Position numbers and translations under genes: made by a program. Below are positions 52,690 to 64,000 of a stretch of 64,000 bases of DNA, in pieces. The first letter of the stretch is position 1. Every line of letters starts with the position of its first letter. The DNA lies in contig JABCPU010000245.1 of NCBI GenBank assembly GCA_016800925.1, forward strand, positions 1-64,000. The letters run 5' to 3'. The stretch is from Suillus spraguei (Eukaryota; Basidiomycota; Agaricomycetes; Boletales; Suillaceae). The notes under the pieces are model-generated. The model was not told the DNA's origin, ran no database searches, and saw nothing but the letters and a program-made list of their open reading frames with translations.

Positions 52690-55190
52690 TAAATGTCAAA
52701 TGTCGGTGCATTCAAACATTCGAGCTCAAGTCCCACGAGAGTGGATGAAAATCTGTAAGATGGCTCATGCGACATTGGACCGACCGTCTTCATCGAAGTT
52801 CTGTTGGTGCACTTGGCACTCGTAGTTCGTTGAAAAGTCAGTACGAGAATTGAAAATAACACGACTCCCGCCATATATGAATTTGACACCGTCGGTCTCA
52901 CTATTGGACCAACGTGTTGTTCCAGTTGTGATGAAGAATGGAGGAAAGCTGAGCTAGAAAGAATTGTGACGGTGCAAGATCGCGACCGAGGAACCGCTGA
53001 TGTGTCAGCATTACGAAGAAGCGGCAACCTGAACCGAAGAAGCGATAATTCAAGAAGCCACTAAGACCGCATCCAGGATTCAGCAGGGAAGCAGCCTGAG
53101 GCTCAAAATGTAGCTAAGTACCGCTCTTTTTTCGCTGGCAGTAGTAACCACCGAAGTTCGGAGAGTGGTGGCACTCACCCAGCCTCGTCACCAAGACTAT
53201 AATATAATGTTTTCGAAGACTCTGGTTTTGTGCAACTCTCCTTCCGGTACACCCGCAGCTTCTACTAGGACTCCTTCTGTGCATGGCTGTTTAGGTACAC
53301 GCTCGCCGTAATGCAGTTACTGGTGCCGCACTGCAATGATTTGCCAGCGTTTGGCCACCCAAGGTAAGTAACACCCCAAAAACATTTTAGCCAAAGCTTC
53401 TATAGTGCGCATGGTTTTTCTAACAAGCCCTTGTTAGCCATCGCACACAGTAGTGGAAAATGACGGATGTCGGTTCGTGAAATGAAAAGTGATCTTGTTC
53501 TTGCCTGGGCCCGGATTGGGGGCACTGTCAAAATAACAATGGCAGTTTCGGTACACTGGTCCAAGTCACAGGTAATGGTATTTCGAAACGGAACGATGTC
53601 ATGGTACGTATGTCAAGCGCCCGACTAACCAAACGTTCGACCTAAAGATTCGCAGGCAGTGCTGGCATTGGCATCGCGAAGCACATTTTAATGACGTTGG
53701 ATAATAATTTTGTTCGGTTTAACCTTTGTGCCTCATGGGGTATAAAGAGGTGGCATGTTATGCCTACTAATGCCCATTTTCATTTTTGGCACCTCACGAC
53801 AAACTTGAAGGTTTAGCAGTATGAAAGTCACCGCCGCTTCTGTAACTCTTCTGGTCGCTGCTGCTCTCCCTGAGCTCTGCGCAGCCCTACCTACCAAACG
53901 CGATGATAATAGCGTCCCAACAGGTGAGTTCGTTGCTCACCCCATTCTCAGCGATAAGCTCATGCCATCGACTTGCCAGAAATTCAGATTCTGAATTTCG
54001 CACTCACGCTTGAACATCTTGAAAATGCCTTTTACACACAAGGCTTGCAGAAGTACACCCAGCAGGACTTCCTCAATGCAGACCTGCCTGCCTGGGCCCG
54101 TGGACGATGGAATCAAATTGCACAACACGAGTCGACGCACGTGTCATTTCTTGAGAGCGTAATTGGTGATCAGGCTGTACAGCCATGCACCTACAGCTTG
54201 TGAGTAGAGATTCCACGAGGGTAATTCATCCGTTACTGAATGGGCTGTCGTCGCGTTAGCCCTGACACGGACCCAATGTCTTTCGTAACAACTAGTTTCA
54301 AGTTGGAGACGGTCGGGGTTTCAGCGTATTCTGGTGCGGCGCAGTTCTTGGCAAACTCAGTAAGTTGTAGTCATCATTTGATTACAATTATGCTGATTTC
54401 GTCAGGATTATATTACGTCATCGGGTGCTATTCTAGCTGTTGAAGCAAGACAGTCAGCATGGATTAATTCGGCGGTTTTGAATGCTAACCCGTGGAACAC
54501 TGCGTTTGATGTATGTCACCTTACTCGTTGCTGAAGTGCGCTACTCAAACCCGTCTGTTTAGACCCCACTTAGCCTCAACCACGTGTGGACAATCGCGTC
54601 GGGCGTTGTCGTGTCATGCCCTTCCTCAAACATGCCACTGCCTGTGAAAGCGTTCCCCGCATTAACCTTCCCTGCCGATGCCCAGCCAGGCCAGACCGTC
54701 CAAGTTTCTTTCAACGCAACAACGACCTCTGAGCCACTTTACGTCGCGTTCATTGCTGGCCTCGGTGCCACTTATGTGCCACTGAGCCCTCAAATGACCG
54801 TTGAAATCCCATCGACTCTACAGGGTGTCGTGTTCCCCGTGATCACTTCCAGTAATACGGCGGTGACCGACAATGTGACGATCGCTGGACCCACCTTTTT
54901 GAGTTTCGACTTCAACTCTGATGGGGTGGACGTGGCGTAAAATGCTCTCCAAGCGGCGTGATTGTTACTGCATGGATTTTTTTGGCTTTTCGAACAGTTT
55001 TTTTTGTTAGTGTCTAGTATATTGTGGGAGTTTCTCCTCGTAAGAACATTCTTTAAGAACTAAGAACATTCCCTATAGTTGCCCTATAGTACGTACTTCG
55101 TGCGTACGGACGCAGACATTCTTTATCTTGTATATATGATCTGTGACCCGTGCGGCCAACTCGCACTGGTCAAATTTGAATCTAAACATC
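52689..55190. repeat. Tandem segmental duplication, unit 2
   Basis: Same gene content and order as unit 1. Ends at GAATCTAAAC, after which the sequence (ATCGTTTGATCC) is not shared. Contains the second hypothetical minus ORF and Rds1-like copy B. Confidence 0.88.
53821..54940 (+). CDS. Secreted Rds1-like ferritin-fold protein, copy B
   Basis: Signal peptide MKVTAASVTLLVAAALPEL. Same exon layout as copy A: intron 1 GTGAGT...TTGCCAG, then the ferritin-like helices (NFALTLEHLENAFY; NQIAQHESTHV), PDTDPMSF, the Trp-containing helix and the C-terminal beta part. It ends FDFNSDGVDVA, the likely ancestral C-terminus. It has a few substitutions relative to A (for example Asp to Asn in QVSFNATT). Shares a TATAAAGAGG box about 80 bp before the ATG. 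Confidence 0.87.
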
Positions 55191-55519
55191 GTTTGATCCT
55201 CGTGATGGATAGACCGGTCAACCGTACTTCAAATCATAGGTAACAATATCTCTTACTAACTCCGAGTCATCACTGGTTCGGAGCCAGTTAGTGCCAGTTA
55301 CCTCAGTTTCACTCATACCATCATCTTTCGATTTCCTTGTGATTTGATCAACCCACTGACGACGCCAGGGAACCAATATCAATGCCAGATTTGAATGAAT
55401 TGGGAGGCTGACATGGGCTGACATGTCTACACATATAAATTGTTTCTCTGACATCATTCTTCGTCAGTCGTTTCTCTTGTCTGCTTTGGACGATACCCTT
55501 GTATTAATAACGTTTCATA

Positions 55520-56639
55520 ATGAGAGTCATCTTCACGTCCCTCGCCCTCATCATCCTTTCCTCTTCCGTTCTCTCCTTTCCCTCAGAGCGGCGTGACAGC
55601 GATAGCACACTCACAGGTGACGCGATTTTTCTATCTCGAAGCTTTGAACTAACCAATGTTATAATAGAGATCCAAGCTCTAAATTTTGCCCTCTCCCTCG
55701 AACACTTGCAGTACTACTTCTACAAACGACTGCACCAGTACGAGCCACAGGACTTCTCCAACGCTGGTCTACCGCCCTGGTCGAAGGGAAGATACGCACA
55801 AATATCCTCCCATGAGTTTACGCACGCTCAGTTCCTTGAGAATATCCTGGGTGACAAGGCTGTTCAGCCATGCGAATATAACTTGTCAGCTCGTTTATTG
55901 TCGATCCTTAACATGTGGGCTGAATGGACTCTCCGTCAGCCCCGACACAGATCCGAGATCATTCGTAAAGACGAGCAACATCGTAGAAGCAATAGCATCA
56001 TCTACGTATACAACTCTTGTGAAGTATCTCTCCGATTCTGTACGTCGATTTCTATCGCTCCATGTTGGAATCTCACTCAAGCATTATAGGACTATATCAT
56101 TTCCATCAGCTCCATTCACTCTGTGGAAGCGAAACACTCGGCGTGGATCAATGCGGACGTGCGTGAAGGTGCCGCTTGGAGCACAGCATTTGATGTACGT
56201 GATATCTCATCTCTCAACGTACATTCCGAGACCAACGATCAGCAGGCACCACTAAGTCTGAGTCAACTATATACCATCATGAGTGGCTTCATCGCATCTT
56301 GTCCATCCTCCAATTCGCTACTGCCAATCAAATATTCCCTGCACTCACGTTCCCCTCCAGTGTTATGCAGGGCAGACTGTGCAAGTATCGTTTTCACCCG
56401 CTGCTCCGAAACGCGATTCGCAAACGTTGTACGCCTGGTTCATCTCAGGCTTCGAAGCGCTTGTCGTACCTCTCAACGCTGACATGACGGTCACCATCCC
56501 GGATACGCTGCAGGGTTTCGTGTTCTCGGTAATCGCGAACAACAAGGAGAGCGTGTCTGACGACGCTACCGTCGCTGGGCCGGCATTCTTAGTCTTCGAT
56601 TATGACTACCAAGGAAACGATCAGTCACTACCCATGTGA
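55520..56639 (+). CDS. Secreted Rds1-like ferritin-fold protein, diverged copy C
   Basis: Signal peptide MRVIFTSLALIILSSSVLS, then IEIQALNFALSLEHLQYYFY, PPWSKGRYAQISSHEFTHA, PDTDPRSFVKTSNIVEAIAS, AKHSAWINADVREGAAW and the C-terminal part LYAWFISGFEALVVPLNADM to QGNDQSLPM. Exon borders match copies A and B. Two single-base losses break the frame in the last exon: ATCAAATATT where one more A is expected (near 56331) and GTTATGCAGGG where one more C is expected (near 56366). Both ferritin-like helices are intact. Outside the tandem duplication and clearly older. Confidence 0.78.
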
Positions 56640-56747
56640 AGGAATCAATGGTTCTTCAGTGCGTTCGAGTTGTTAAGCTGCATACTTGTACATTTATTGC
56701 CAAAAACTACCACGATTTTTCTACTATCAATATCGGAATGCTGTAGC

Positions 56748-57785
56748 TCAAGACTCTCCGCCTACTGCAGCGAGAAGGTTTGTTGCCACTGACTCGGTCA
56801 TGGCGCTAGTGTCGATAACGACATTGATCTACATGATGCAAAAACGAGTGAGCTGCAAATCCGGACTTTCAGTCGAGTGATCTTACTATGTCGAAGCCTT
56901 CCTTGGCGCGTTTGAAGGACTGCTTTCCTGAGGTGCAGAAAATTGCACTAGATCATAAACGAATCAAGACAGTAGCAAGAGATTCAGTACACATGCTTAC
57001 CACTTCTTTCCTGCCTTGTGTGTAGCTTTGAGGATATCTTGGATGATAGTTTCTACTTCAGGGTGCGGGTCGGGAGAGGGGGAGGGTATCCCAAGGACAG
57101 GGAAAGATCGTAAGGACCGATAAATAAGCAATCTACAACCAAAGACACGATGAGATCATATCAGCAATGTACACAATTACTTATATCCAACTCACCAATG
57201 CCATCCACAGCGGCAATGGCGCCAACATTCTGCACGCCCTCCTTCGTTTCGATTTGAATCATAACAACTACATTTTCATTTGCAGATTTGAGGTACTCTG
57301 CAGCATTGACGCCCCAGGCGCTGGGAGTGAATGGACTTCCAAAGCCGCACCGGCCTCCCGGAGGGAAACGACTATCAGCCACGATCTCTCTCGCCTTCTC
57401 AGCGGTAGAGACCTATAGTATAACACAGGATCTAATAAACGCCCCAAACGTATCTAAAGCCACTCACCATGGGAACAAGCACACCCCGTGCACCAGCATC
57501 AAGCGCATACTTGATCTGCCACGACGTACTATTGCTGAACCCAGTAGCTGGGATTCTCACGATCGGACTAGGCGCGTTGGGTCCAAGACCGGTGATGGCC
57601 TGGATAGACTCTGCAGCGCCTGGCTGGAGCGATGTGAGACCGTGCTCGCAGTCGATCATCACCCATGAGAGGTGTGGGCTGGCCTGTGCGACTGTGCGTG
57701 CGTTTAGGATGCCTGGTAGGGTAATCCATGCGCCGAATGCGGGCTTGGAGGCCTTGAGTGCTTGCAGGAGTGCGTGGGGTGACAT
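56748..57785 (-). CDS. HpcH/HpaI-family aldolase
   Basis: Start MSPHALLQALKASKPAFGAW. Conserved blocks: MIDCEHGL (substrate/metal region), GARGVLVPMV joined by intron GTGAGT...TATAG to STAEKAREIV, PPGGRCGFG, MIQIETKEG with the metal-binding Glu, then intron GTGAGT...TTGTAG to DCLFIGPYDLS with the metal-binding Asp, and IFCTSGKQSFKRAKEGFD. The last exon (INVVIDTSAMTESVATN) ends in TGA at 56748-56750. The family cleaves 2-keto-3-deoxy sugar acids or related hydroxy-keto acids in the cytosol using a divalent metal. One G appears to be missing after LSLSL (TTGGGATA where TTGGGGATA is expected, near 57095). Convergent with Rds1-like copy C. Confidence 0.85.
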
Positions 57786-58223
57786 GGTTGGTTCAAGCTG
57801 GAAATTGAGCGCACCTGAGTGCTGGAGATAAGTCGTTTATATGTAAATTATTTGAGAGGTCAACGTTCAAGTCATGAGGGGTACTTTGCGGACCGATTAA
57901 GCCGCCTAAAGATCATTCATTTCGACCCCCGTACTAGGTAAGCCTAGGTTTATTGTTTCGTGTCATCCATCCTGAGAACTGTCGGGTATTCAAACAAGTG
58001 AGCTAACTTTACGAGAATGTGTGCTGAACATTACCTGGTGCGCAGTGCCATCACTTAGACAAAGAAACATGGAACAATCGCAAATTCAATAGACGGAATC
58101 AACGTTCAATGTTTATGAAAGATGCAGAGTTACGATGTATGCACCCGCGGGTCTTTAAGCCTAACAAGCCGCTGCTCTAAAACAAAATCCATTACATTCG
58201 ACTGATGATAAAAGGAGTTGTGA
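57786..58223. promoter_or_regulatory. Aldolase promoter / 3' flank of mitochondrial protein gene
   Basis: Minus-strand genes lie on both sides, so this is the aldolase upstream region. No motif stands out and no ORF is convincing. Confidence 0.4.
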
Positions 58224-59295
58224 TTATGCGTGGTCAGCGGTAGTTTCAGGTCGCATGGGAGTAAAAGTATCGCGAGGGCGCCATTCACGATCTGTTGTCC
58301 AGTATCGCATCCACTTCCACTCCTTTCCCGTCTTTTTGTGTACCTTTTCGATCGTCCTAAGGGCGTCCAACAACCAAATATTGGGCTTCTCAGCATATCT
58401 TGCCCTCACCACGCTTTCCTGCGGAGCCTTGACTGGAGGTTTGTCTAGGGCGTGTTTCTGAAGCTCTTCATACAAAGCCTTGCCCACAATACGCGCATTT
58501 GCAGAATTATCTTTGAGACATGCGCTGTAGAGCATGGAACAAGCAGCGAGGTCAGACGAAACAGGTGGGAGCTTGTAGACACCGAATAAAGCTGCGACAG
58601 TCATAGAATCCGAAAGCGGGCGCTTGTTATAGACGGAGTGCAGCAAATGTCGTGCGGCGAAGAGAGAGCTCAAACCCAGACCGTATTTCGAATGGTCTCC
58701 AAAAACCTTGAGGGCGAGTGTCGGGCACTTCAGCTCCTCACAGCGACCTTGATGTATCTCAGTAGAGAAAGGGGCAGCGATAGATGCTAGACTCACGGAT
58801 GAAAGATTCTGCGTGTATGGGGCAGAACTCCTTGCCCGAGTCTCTCCACCTCGGAAACAGCTCTGCAACCATTTCCAGCTGTTCTGACGAATTTGCGAGC
58901 TGGAATAACCGAAGCCATGCAGTTTGGCGTACTTGGCCGGCTTTGACAACACGTTTGCGTCCCGTGCGGTTGGTCACGTACTCCACAAGTTCGTAGAACT
59001 GTTTCCCTCGACGCGTAGCGGCGTCCTGAGATTTAGCTTTTGAGGCGGTAGTGGACTTGGAGGCATCAGATGCTAGCGTTCCAGACGGAGTCGCAAATGA
59101 GAAGAGGTCGTCATCTCTGGTCTGTCGAACTGTTTAAAATAAAATTTGTTGAGCACTTGACGAGGCTCTGCTGGCGTGTCCCTCACCTACAGCCGTCAAA
59201 TGAAGATTCCTGCGACACACTGATTTATTGGCAATGCTTGCTAATCGAAAGAGGGCTTGTGGCCGAGAACTTAGGGAGAAGAGGTTGGCGGCCAT
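58224..59295 (-). CDS. Predicted mitochondrial protein, helical-repeat (PPR/TPR-like)
   Basis: Start at 59295 chosen because it gives a good targeting peptide: MAANLFSLSSRPQALFRLAS, rich in Arg/Ser without acids. Intron 1 (GTGAGG...AACAG) and intron 2 (GTGAGT...CAAG, about 58749-58797) join VRQTRDDDLFSF, KQFYELVEYVTNRTGRKRVV, LEMVAELFPRW and ESFIRRCEELKCPTLALKVF, followed by YGLGLSSLFAARHLLHSVYN and ALRTIEKVHKKTGKEWKW. The paired-helix pattern and mitochondrial signal fit a PPR-like RNA-binding or mitoribosome-associated protein. That is inference; I do not recognise the exact family. No frame damage. Confidence 0.65.
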
Positions 59296-62179
59296 CCTGC
59301 GGAGCATCATTCATAGCTTTGCGGCAAAAACATGAATTAAGCTTCTTGTCAAACAATGCCAAATAAAGGTCGACGTGTTCAATATTGACTCAGTGCGTAC
59401 TCAAAGCTCGGAAAGTCATTAAATCTCGAGACTCGGACTGGGTCTGGGGTCGAATGGACGGAAAGCATGAGACCATCCCAGATTTTCCAGAGGAATGACA
59501 CCTCTTCGAGCAGTGATATCTCGTTTCAGACGCATACTGGTTCCAACTTTCCGACAGGCCTCTCATCTAGCTTCATTCCTCTGCACACTGAGCGATCTTC
59601 AGCTCGTACACGAAGAAGGCGCACAGCACCTCGGAATAGAATCGAGATTGTAAAGTCAAACCGTCGCCTGTCGATGATGACTCCATTGTTGCGCTCATCC
59701 GATGGGCAGCCACAGAAGTCTTGCCCGCGACCGGCCAAAATTATTCATATTCCGTTTTTCACCCGGCTTCGTGCATCTTCACGACTTGCACGCCGTCGAT
59801 TGTATCGATGACTCTGAGACGTAGGTTCGCGTGTTATCTTCTAACATCGCCTTGGGGACATACATGATGCAGGAATGATGTAGACGGAGACTCGACGAGA
59901 ATCTCAATAGGTGAAGTAGTGACTCCCTCGCGTCGCTGGTATGGAGAGATGGTGAAAAGTCGTACGAAATCGTCGGCCCATGTGTACACGGCTAGGTGAC
60001 CCTCTCGTGCTTATTGCAGAAAAGTCACCATGTGGCACGTCAACGGCATGTCAAATCTGATTGCTCTAGTTTCAGGGCCAGGGCTTTCTGGCATAACTCT
60101 TTCGAGTGTGAACGGAATACAGGCAGAATCGGGACATTCTAAACTTATCACAAGCCGCAAGTGTTCGTTCCTGAAATGTCAGTCTCCTCATATCGGAGCA
60201 TTTAAGCTGTCGATGGATTCCGTGATGACGTACATCACCCAAAGGGCAGTTTCTAATGAACTTAATGCAAGACTCCCGACCTACCCAGCGGTCACGTCTC
60301 GAGGGTCGGATTGAAAGAAACGTTCTGATCGGAATTCAAATTCCTCATTCTCTCACACCATCTTCGTGAGTGGTCGTCGCAAGAGTGTCGCAACGAAAGT
60401 GTGAGTTTTGAGTGTGAAGAAAACAGGGTTCTCACATCGGATATTTAAGAGTGCTTTGAATATTGTACATATTATGCGATGAATAAAATTCCGCTGCATG
60501 GTACTCCCCTATATATAAGGCTTCGTGTCCACATTTGATTTTTTTAGGCATGCATACGCTTCCCGTGGACTCGAACAGATGCGCTTTGGCGGCTCGAGCG
60601 CAGATGCAAGGGTTCATAGATCAGCCGTGTTGCGCAGTAATGTCCCCCGCGGATTCTTCCTTGGTCATAGAATGTTATGAGTATATGCCACGGGTATCCA
60701 AATTTGACAGTTTGTCAGCCCGCCCATTCCCTCATATGTCCCAGTGAGCAGGCGCTCATGCGATCGAACTCCGACCTAGCGTTCTGTATCCGAAATATTT
60801 GGACGCGATAGCGCTCAAGCGAAGGTAATTCGTATTTCATTTATACCGTGCCTGTGGTACTTACCATGTCCACGTCACACAGCTGTCGACCTGCGTGTAT
60901 GTCAACGCACTCCGCATCTGGGGATAGAATTTAAAACCTGAAAATCGAGTCAGCCGGGTCGTTTTGGGGCTTGCGTCGATGTTGGTCAAGCTCTGATTAT
61001 CGCCCCCGCCATGCAGCCACATTTGGTTGAGGGTAAGACTACACGTAGTTTCAGCAGTCGTAATCGTCGAACCCAACTAGTAGTCGGTGGCATGTGATAT
61101 TCCATTTCCAGAGATATGGTCCAGAATACAACGTGGAAGTATCCGAGGACGAGTGTCAGAATATTTGTGAGGATGCCGGTCACGTAGCTGACTCGAAGAA
61201 GGATTAAGCAAGACCTCGCACGATGGGGAGCGGACGTACATTGTAAACATATAATACGTTTTTATCGTGTCGTGATGCCCAATCGGACGACGCTAATTTT
61301 TCGAATCCTCTGCGACTGATCCAGCTACTTCGAAGTACTTGGGGAACGCGAGCAGACTGTTAGATGTCCCTGACACGGACAGTCCTCAATCTGCACAATA
61401 GTGTGACCGCGACGGCGTCGTCAGCACGCAAAATTCTTGGAAATGGTTTTGCTCACTATGCGTATTATTGATAGTGCGGTTGAGATGGGGGCCGTTCTCC
61501 ACATGCTCTAGCACGCTGTTGGGATGCGGAACGAATTGATCCCGTCGGAAATGAATATGACAACCTTCCCTTCCGAGAGAGACCATTGCACCCATTTGAC
61601 CTAGTGCCTCGCCCGCGACTGACGAAATTGTTGCGCAAGTTGTGGGGGTAACGGAAGGTAATGTCTACGGCGCCCGGACAGTACGGATGTGACACTGCTT
61701 AAATGTATAGCAACAGACAGCAGTCAAACTGTGAAAGTGACAAAGACATGTCAGTCGGAGGATTCCGATCAAGAACGTAGAAGAGATTCCGTCAGCCATC
61801 AATCTTCTCTCTTATGCAGGAGAGGATATCACATTGCGTTCTAATCGTGTCATGACAACCACACCTTAAGTACAAGGAGCTGGTGTACGTAAGTGTAAGG
61901 ATGAGCGCAAGGATAATTTTCGGGATGAACCGAATAGGCACGCCCATTTGGACGACGGTGGTGAAACATGTGGTGCGACTTGCTTATCGTATGATCGAAA
62001 ATAACACAGTTAGCGTCCAGCAACTTTGTAATTCTTTTTTAATCTTAAAGGTTCTATGAAAACAATGAAATGTATTTCGGAGTTCATATCGGGAGAGATG
62101 AATGTAGGCAAAGTGAACCTGTCGGGAAGGGCCGCGCCTAGACAACTTCAAGCCTTGAAGCAACAAGGGTTGACTTTGT
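59296..62179. other. Large region without recognised genes
   Basis: The longest frames are plus 59467-59811 (Arg/Ser-rich), plus 60030-60314 and minus 61984-62298. None has recognisable domains, and intron signals do not link them. Possibly long intergenic DNA or eroded genes. Confidence 0.4.
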
Positions 62180-62476
62180 AGATAATTAAGTGGGGACGCC
62201 GCCGTCAGCAATATTATACCAAACTCCGCGAAAGTAGTGGTAAACGCGCCCTGACGTCTCTCATTGGATGATAAACCGAAGAACAGCTTAGTCATCAAAA
62301 CTGTTATCGCTTGCCAAGTAAAGAATTAAAGACTGTGCAGCATACACAGTCCGACGTCCAGGTCCCACAGGAATTCTTATATCTACCCACAGCGCGCCCT
62401 TTTCCTTTTTTTTTTAAGGACGCACTTCCTCCATTAACAGGAACGTTGATTCCCCTCAGCCCCCATCCCATTATCA
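62180..62476. promoter_or_regulatory. GATA-site cluster upstream of ammonium transporter
   Basis: Four HGATAR-type sites: AGATAA 62180-62185, TGATAA 62269-62274, CGATAA (reverse) 62304-62309 and TGATAA (reverse) 62471-62476. Fungal nitrogen-catabolite GATA factors (AreA/Nit2 type) bind such sites, and ammonium permease genes are standard targets. A CT/T-rich tract (62397-62417) precedes the start. Confidence 0.55.
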
Positions 62477-62495
62477 ACCTGTAATTAAGGGCAAA

Positions 62496-64000
62496 ATGGT
62501 GAACGTTACCTATGACTCTTGTAAGTCTAATGATATCATTCTTCTAAAAAATTCTCAACCTAGCACCGCTGGACAGCTGGTGACCTGATATCATCTACTG
62601 GAACTGTATTCAATGAGGGTGATATTGCTTGGACATTAGCATCAACTGCATTAGTATGGATCATGATACCTGGGGTTGGCTTCTTCTATTCTGGTTTGCT
62701 GAGAAGGAAGAATGCTCTTAACATGATCTATCTCAGTATGATGACCGTTGCAATGGTCTCCTTCCAGGTCTGTTACACTTTATGCAATTTCAAGCGCACT
62801 CTGCTCATCGAGATTCTAGTGGTTCTTCTGGGGTTATTCGCTAGCTTTCAGCGACACTGCTAGCCCCTACATTGGCAACCTCAGTATGCTTCCCCTCAGA
62901 ATTCAATATCTCCAGTTTTGACTGCTATTTTATTAGAATACTTTGCCTTGCGAAATGTTCTTGACCAGCCTTCTATCGGTAGTGCCAGAGTACCAGCCAT
63001 TGTATTCTGTGTCTTCCAGCTTATGTTCGCTGCCATCACGTAGGTCATGACCATCATCCCCTCATTCAGAGCGCTCATGTAACTCCAGTCCCATGATCGC
63101 TATCGGTGCCGTCGCAGAACGCAGCCGCTTGGGTCCTCTCCTTGCTTTTGTTTTTGCTTGGTCTACACTCGTTTATGATCCTATCGCTTGTTGGACATGG
63201 AACGCCACAGGCTGGTCGTTCGTCCTTGGTGGCCTTGACTTCGCTGGTGGTACCCCAGTCCACATCTCCTCTGGTACTGCCGCACTTGCTATCTCACTCT
63301 ATCTTGGAAAACGTAGGGGATATGGCACGGAGCGCCTCGCCTACAAACCACATAACACAACTTACGTCATTCTGGGCACGGTATTTCTGTGGTTCGGCTG
63401 GTTCGGCTTCAACGGCGGCTCTGCCCTTTCTGCAAACTTGCGTGCTACCCAAGCGTGCATTGTTACCAATCTTGCGGCGAGCGTTGGCGGTTTGACTTGG
63501 ATGCTCTGGGATTATCGTCTCGAGCGCAAGTGGTCCGTTGTTGGTTTCTGTTCCGGGGCTATTGCAGGTCTCGTTGCCATCACTCCTGGTTCGGGCTTCG
63601 TGGGTTCTCGTGAGTCTTACTTTTTCTTAGACTCCATTCAAAAAAAAATCCTGAGACACATGATTAGCGGCTGCTGTTTTGTTCGGCTTCATGGCTGGCA
63701 CAGTCTGTAACTTCGCTACCCAGCTCAAGTTTATCTTCAAGTACGATGATACCCTCGATGTAGGCGAACATCCTATGGGTATAAAACTATCAGTACTCAT
63801 TCTACGTTAGATCTTCGCGTCGCATGCCATTGGCGGTATCGTTGGTAATGTCCTTACCGGTCTCTTCGCTCAAGCAAGCGTTGCTGGTGCTGATGGCATT
63901 ACTACGATTCCTGGCGGCTGGCTCGATCAGAACTACCGTCAACTCGGTATCCAACTCGCGGATTCCGTCTCCGGGCTTTCTTACTCTTTCGTCATGACTG
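62496..64000 (+). CDS. Mep/AMT-family ammonium transporter, 3' end beyond window
   Basis: Start MVNVTYDS. Exons about: 62496-62520, 62564-62767, 62820-62883, 62937-63039, 63089-63609, 63668-63759, 63811 onward, all with GT-AG introns. Membrane segments include WTLASTALVWIMIPGVGFFY, MTVAMVSFQ-WFFWGYSLAFS, IVFCVFQLMFAAIT-PMIAIG, YVILGTVFLWFGWFGFNGGS, GAIAGLVAITPGSGFV and AVLFGFMAGTVCNFATQL. Family signature DFAGGTPVHISSGTAAL with the first pore His, and FASHAIGGIVGNVLTG with the second pore His of the twin-His motif. Imports ammonium at the plasma membrane; fungal members include the Mep2 transceptor. Exons 1 and 2 as written do not join in frame (one base off), so the first exon or its border needs checking. 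The cytosolic tail is cut by the window end. Confidence 0.92.

Noticed and set aside
50233..55190. LTR retrotransposon with 2.4-kb direct repeats
   Set aside because: The repeats carry host-type intron-containing genes, are adjacent, and lack any pol sequence between them; a segmental duplication fits better.
59467..59811. Arg/Ser-rich plus ORF as a gene
   Set aside because: No family, no intron signals, and overlapping open frames on the other strand; left as unassigned spacer.

Overview
The window looks like a basidiomycete (Agaricomycetes-type) nuclear contig. The evidence is short (about 45-70 bp) GT-AG introns in nearly every host gene, CTAATAC/TACTAAC branch sites, a polyporopepsin-type aspartic protease, Rds1-like ferritin-fold secreted proteins, a fungal Dam1, a fungal-type Mep/AMT transporter, and mushroom-type mobile elements (RepHel Helitron, BED-type hAT, Ty3/Gypsy chromovirus, Ty1/Copia). 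The species cannot be named from sequence alone.

Layout. 1-3178 (minus) is a UFD2-type ubiquitin E4 gene running off the left edge. From about 3447 to 9370 a minus-strand Helitron sits just upstream of it. 9.4-11.5 kb is gene-poor, repeat-rich DNA. 11.6-14.9 kb is a decayed hAT transposon. 14,889-21,415 is a defective chromovirus with both LTRs, followed by a second Gypsy gag fragment on the minus strand and a 277-bp MITE-like inverted-repeat element. 23.9-26.5 kb is a host island: a secreted aspartic protease (minus) divergent from DAM1 (plus). 27.6-31.4 kb holds a hypothetical ORF cut by a solo Copia-type LTR and two coiled-coil loci. 32.6-35.1 kb (minus) is an FHA/coiled-coil/tail-anchored protein of the SLMAP/Far9-10 (STRIPAK) type.

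36-49.2 kb contains three plus-strand paralogs of an unusual WW-WW-WD40 protein in graded states of decay. A very young Copia element (identical 262-bp LTRs, 5-bp target duplication) lies immediately after the stop codon of the second. 50.2-55.2 kb is a tandem duplication of about 2.4-2.5 kb carrying two Rds1/ferritin-like genes, with a third diverged copy at 55.5-56.6 kb. The right end has an HpcH/HpaI-type aldolase, a predicted mitochondrial protein and, running off the edge, a Mep/AMT ammonium transporter with GATA sites upstream.

Two patterns cut across the window. First, many conserved host genes carry single-base indels, mostly loss of one base from a homopolymer. This looks more like unpolished long-read sequence than biology, so reading frames should be treated cautiously. 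Second, the elements are of very different ages: Copia is CpG-rich with identical LTRs, while the hAT and Helitron look CpG-depleted with Arg-to-Cys decay. No CRISPR, tRNA or rRNA gene was seen. The best candidates for something undescribed are the WW-WD40 paralog family with its conserved C-terminal Gly-Cys-Cys tail, and the 38-bp palindromic sequence shared by the Helitron end and the duplication junction.
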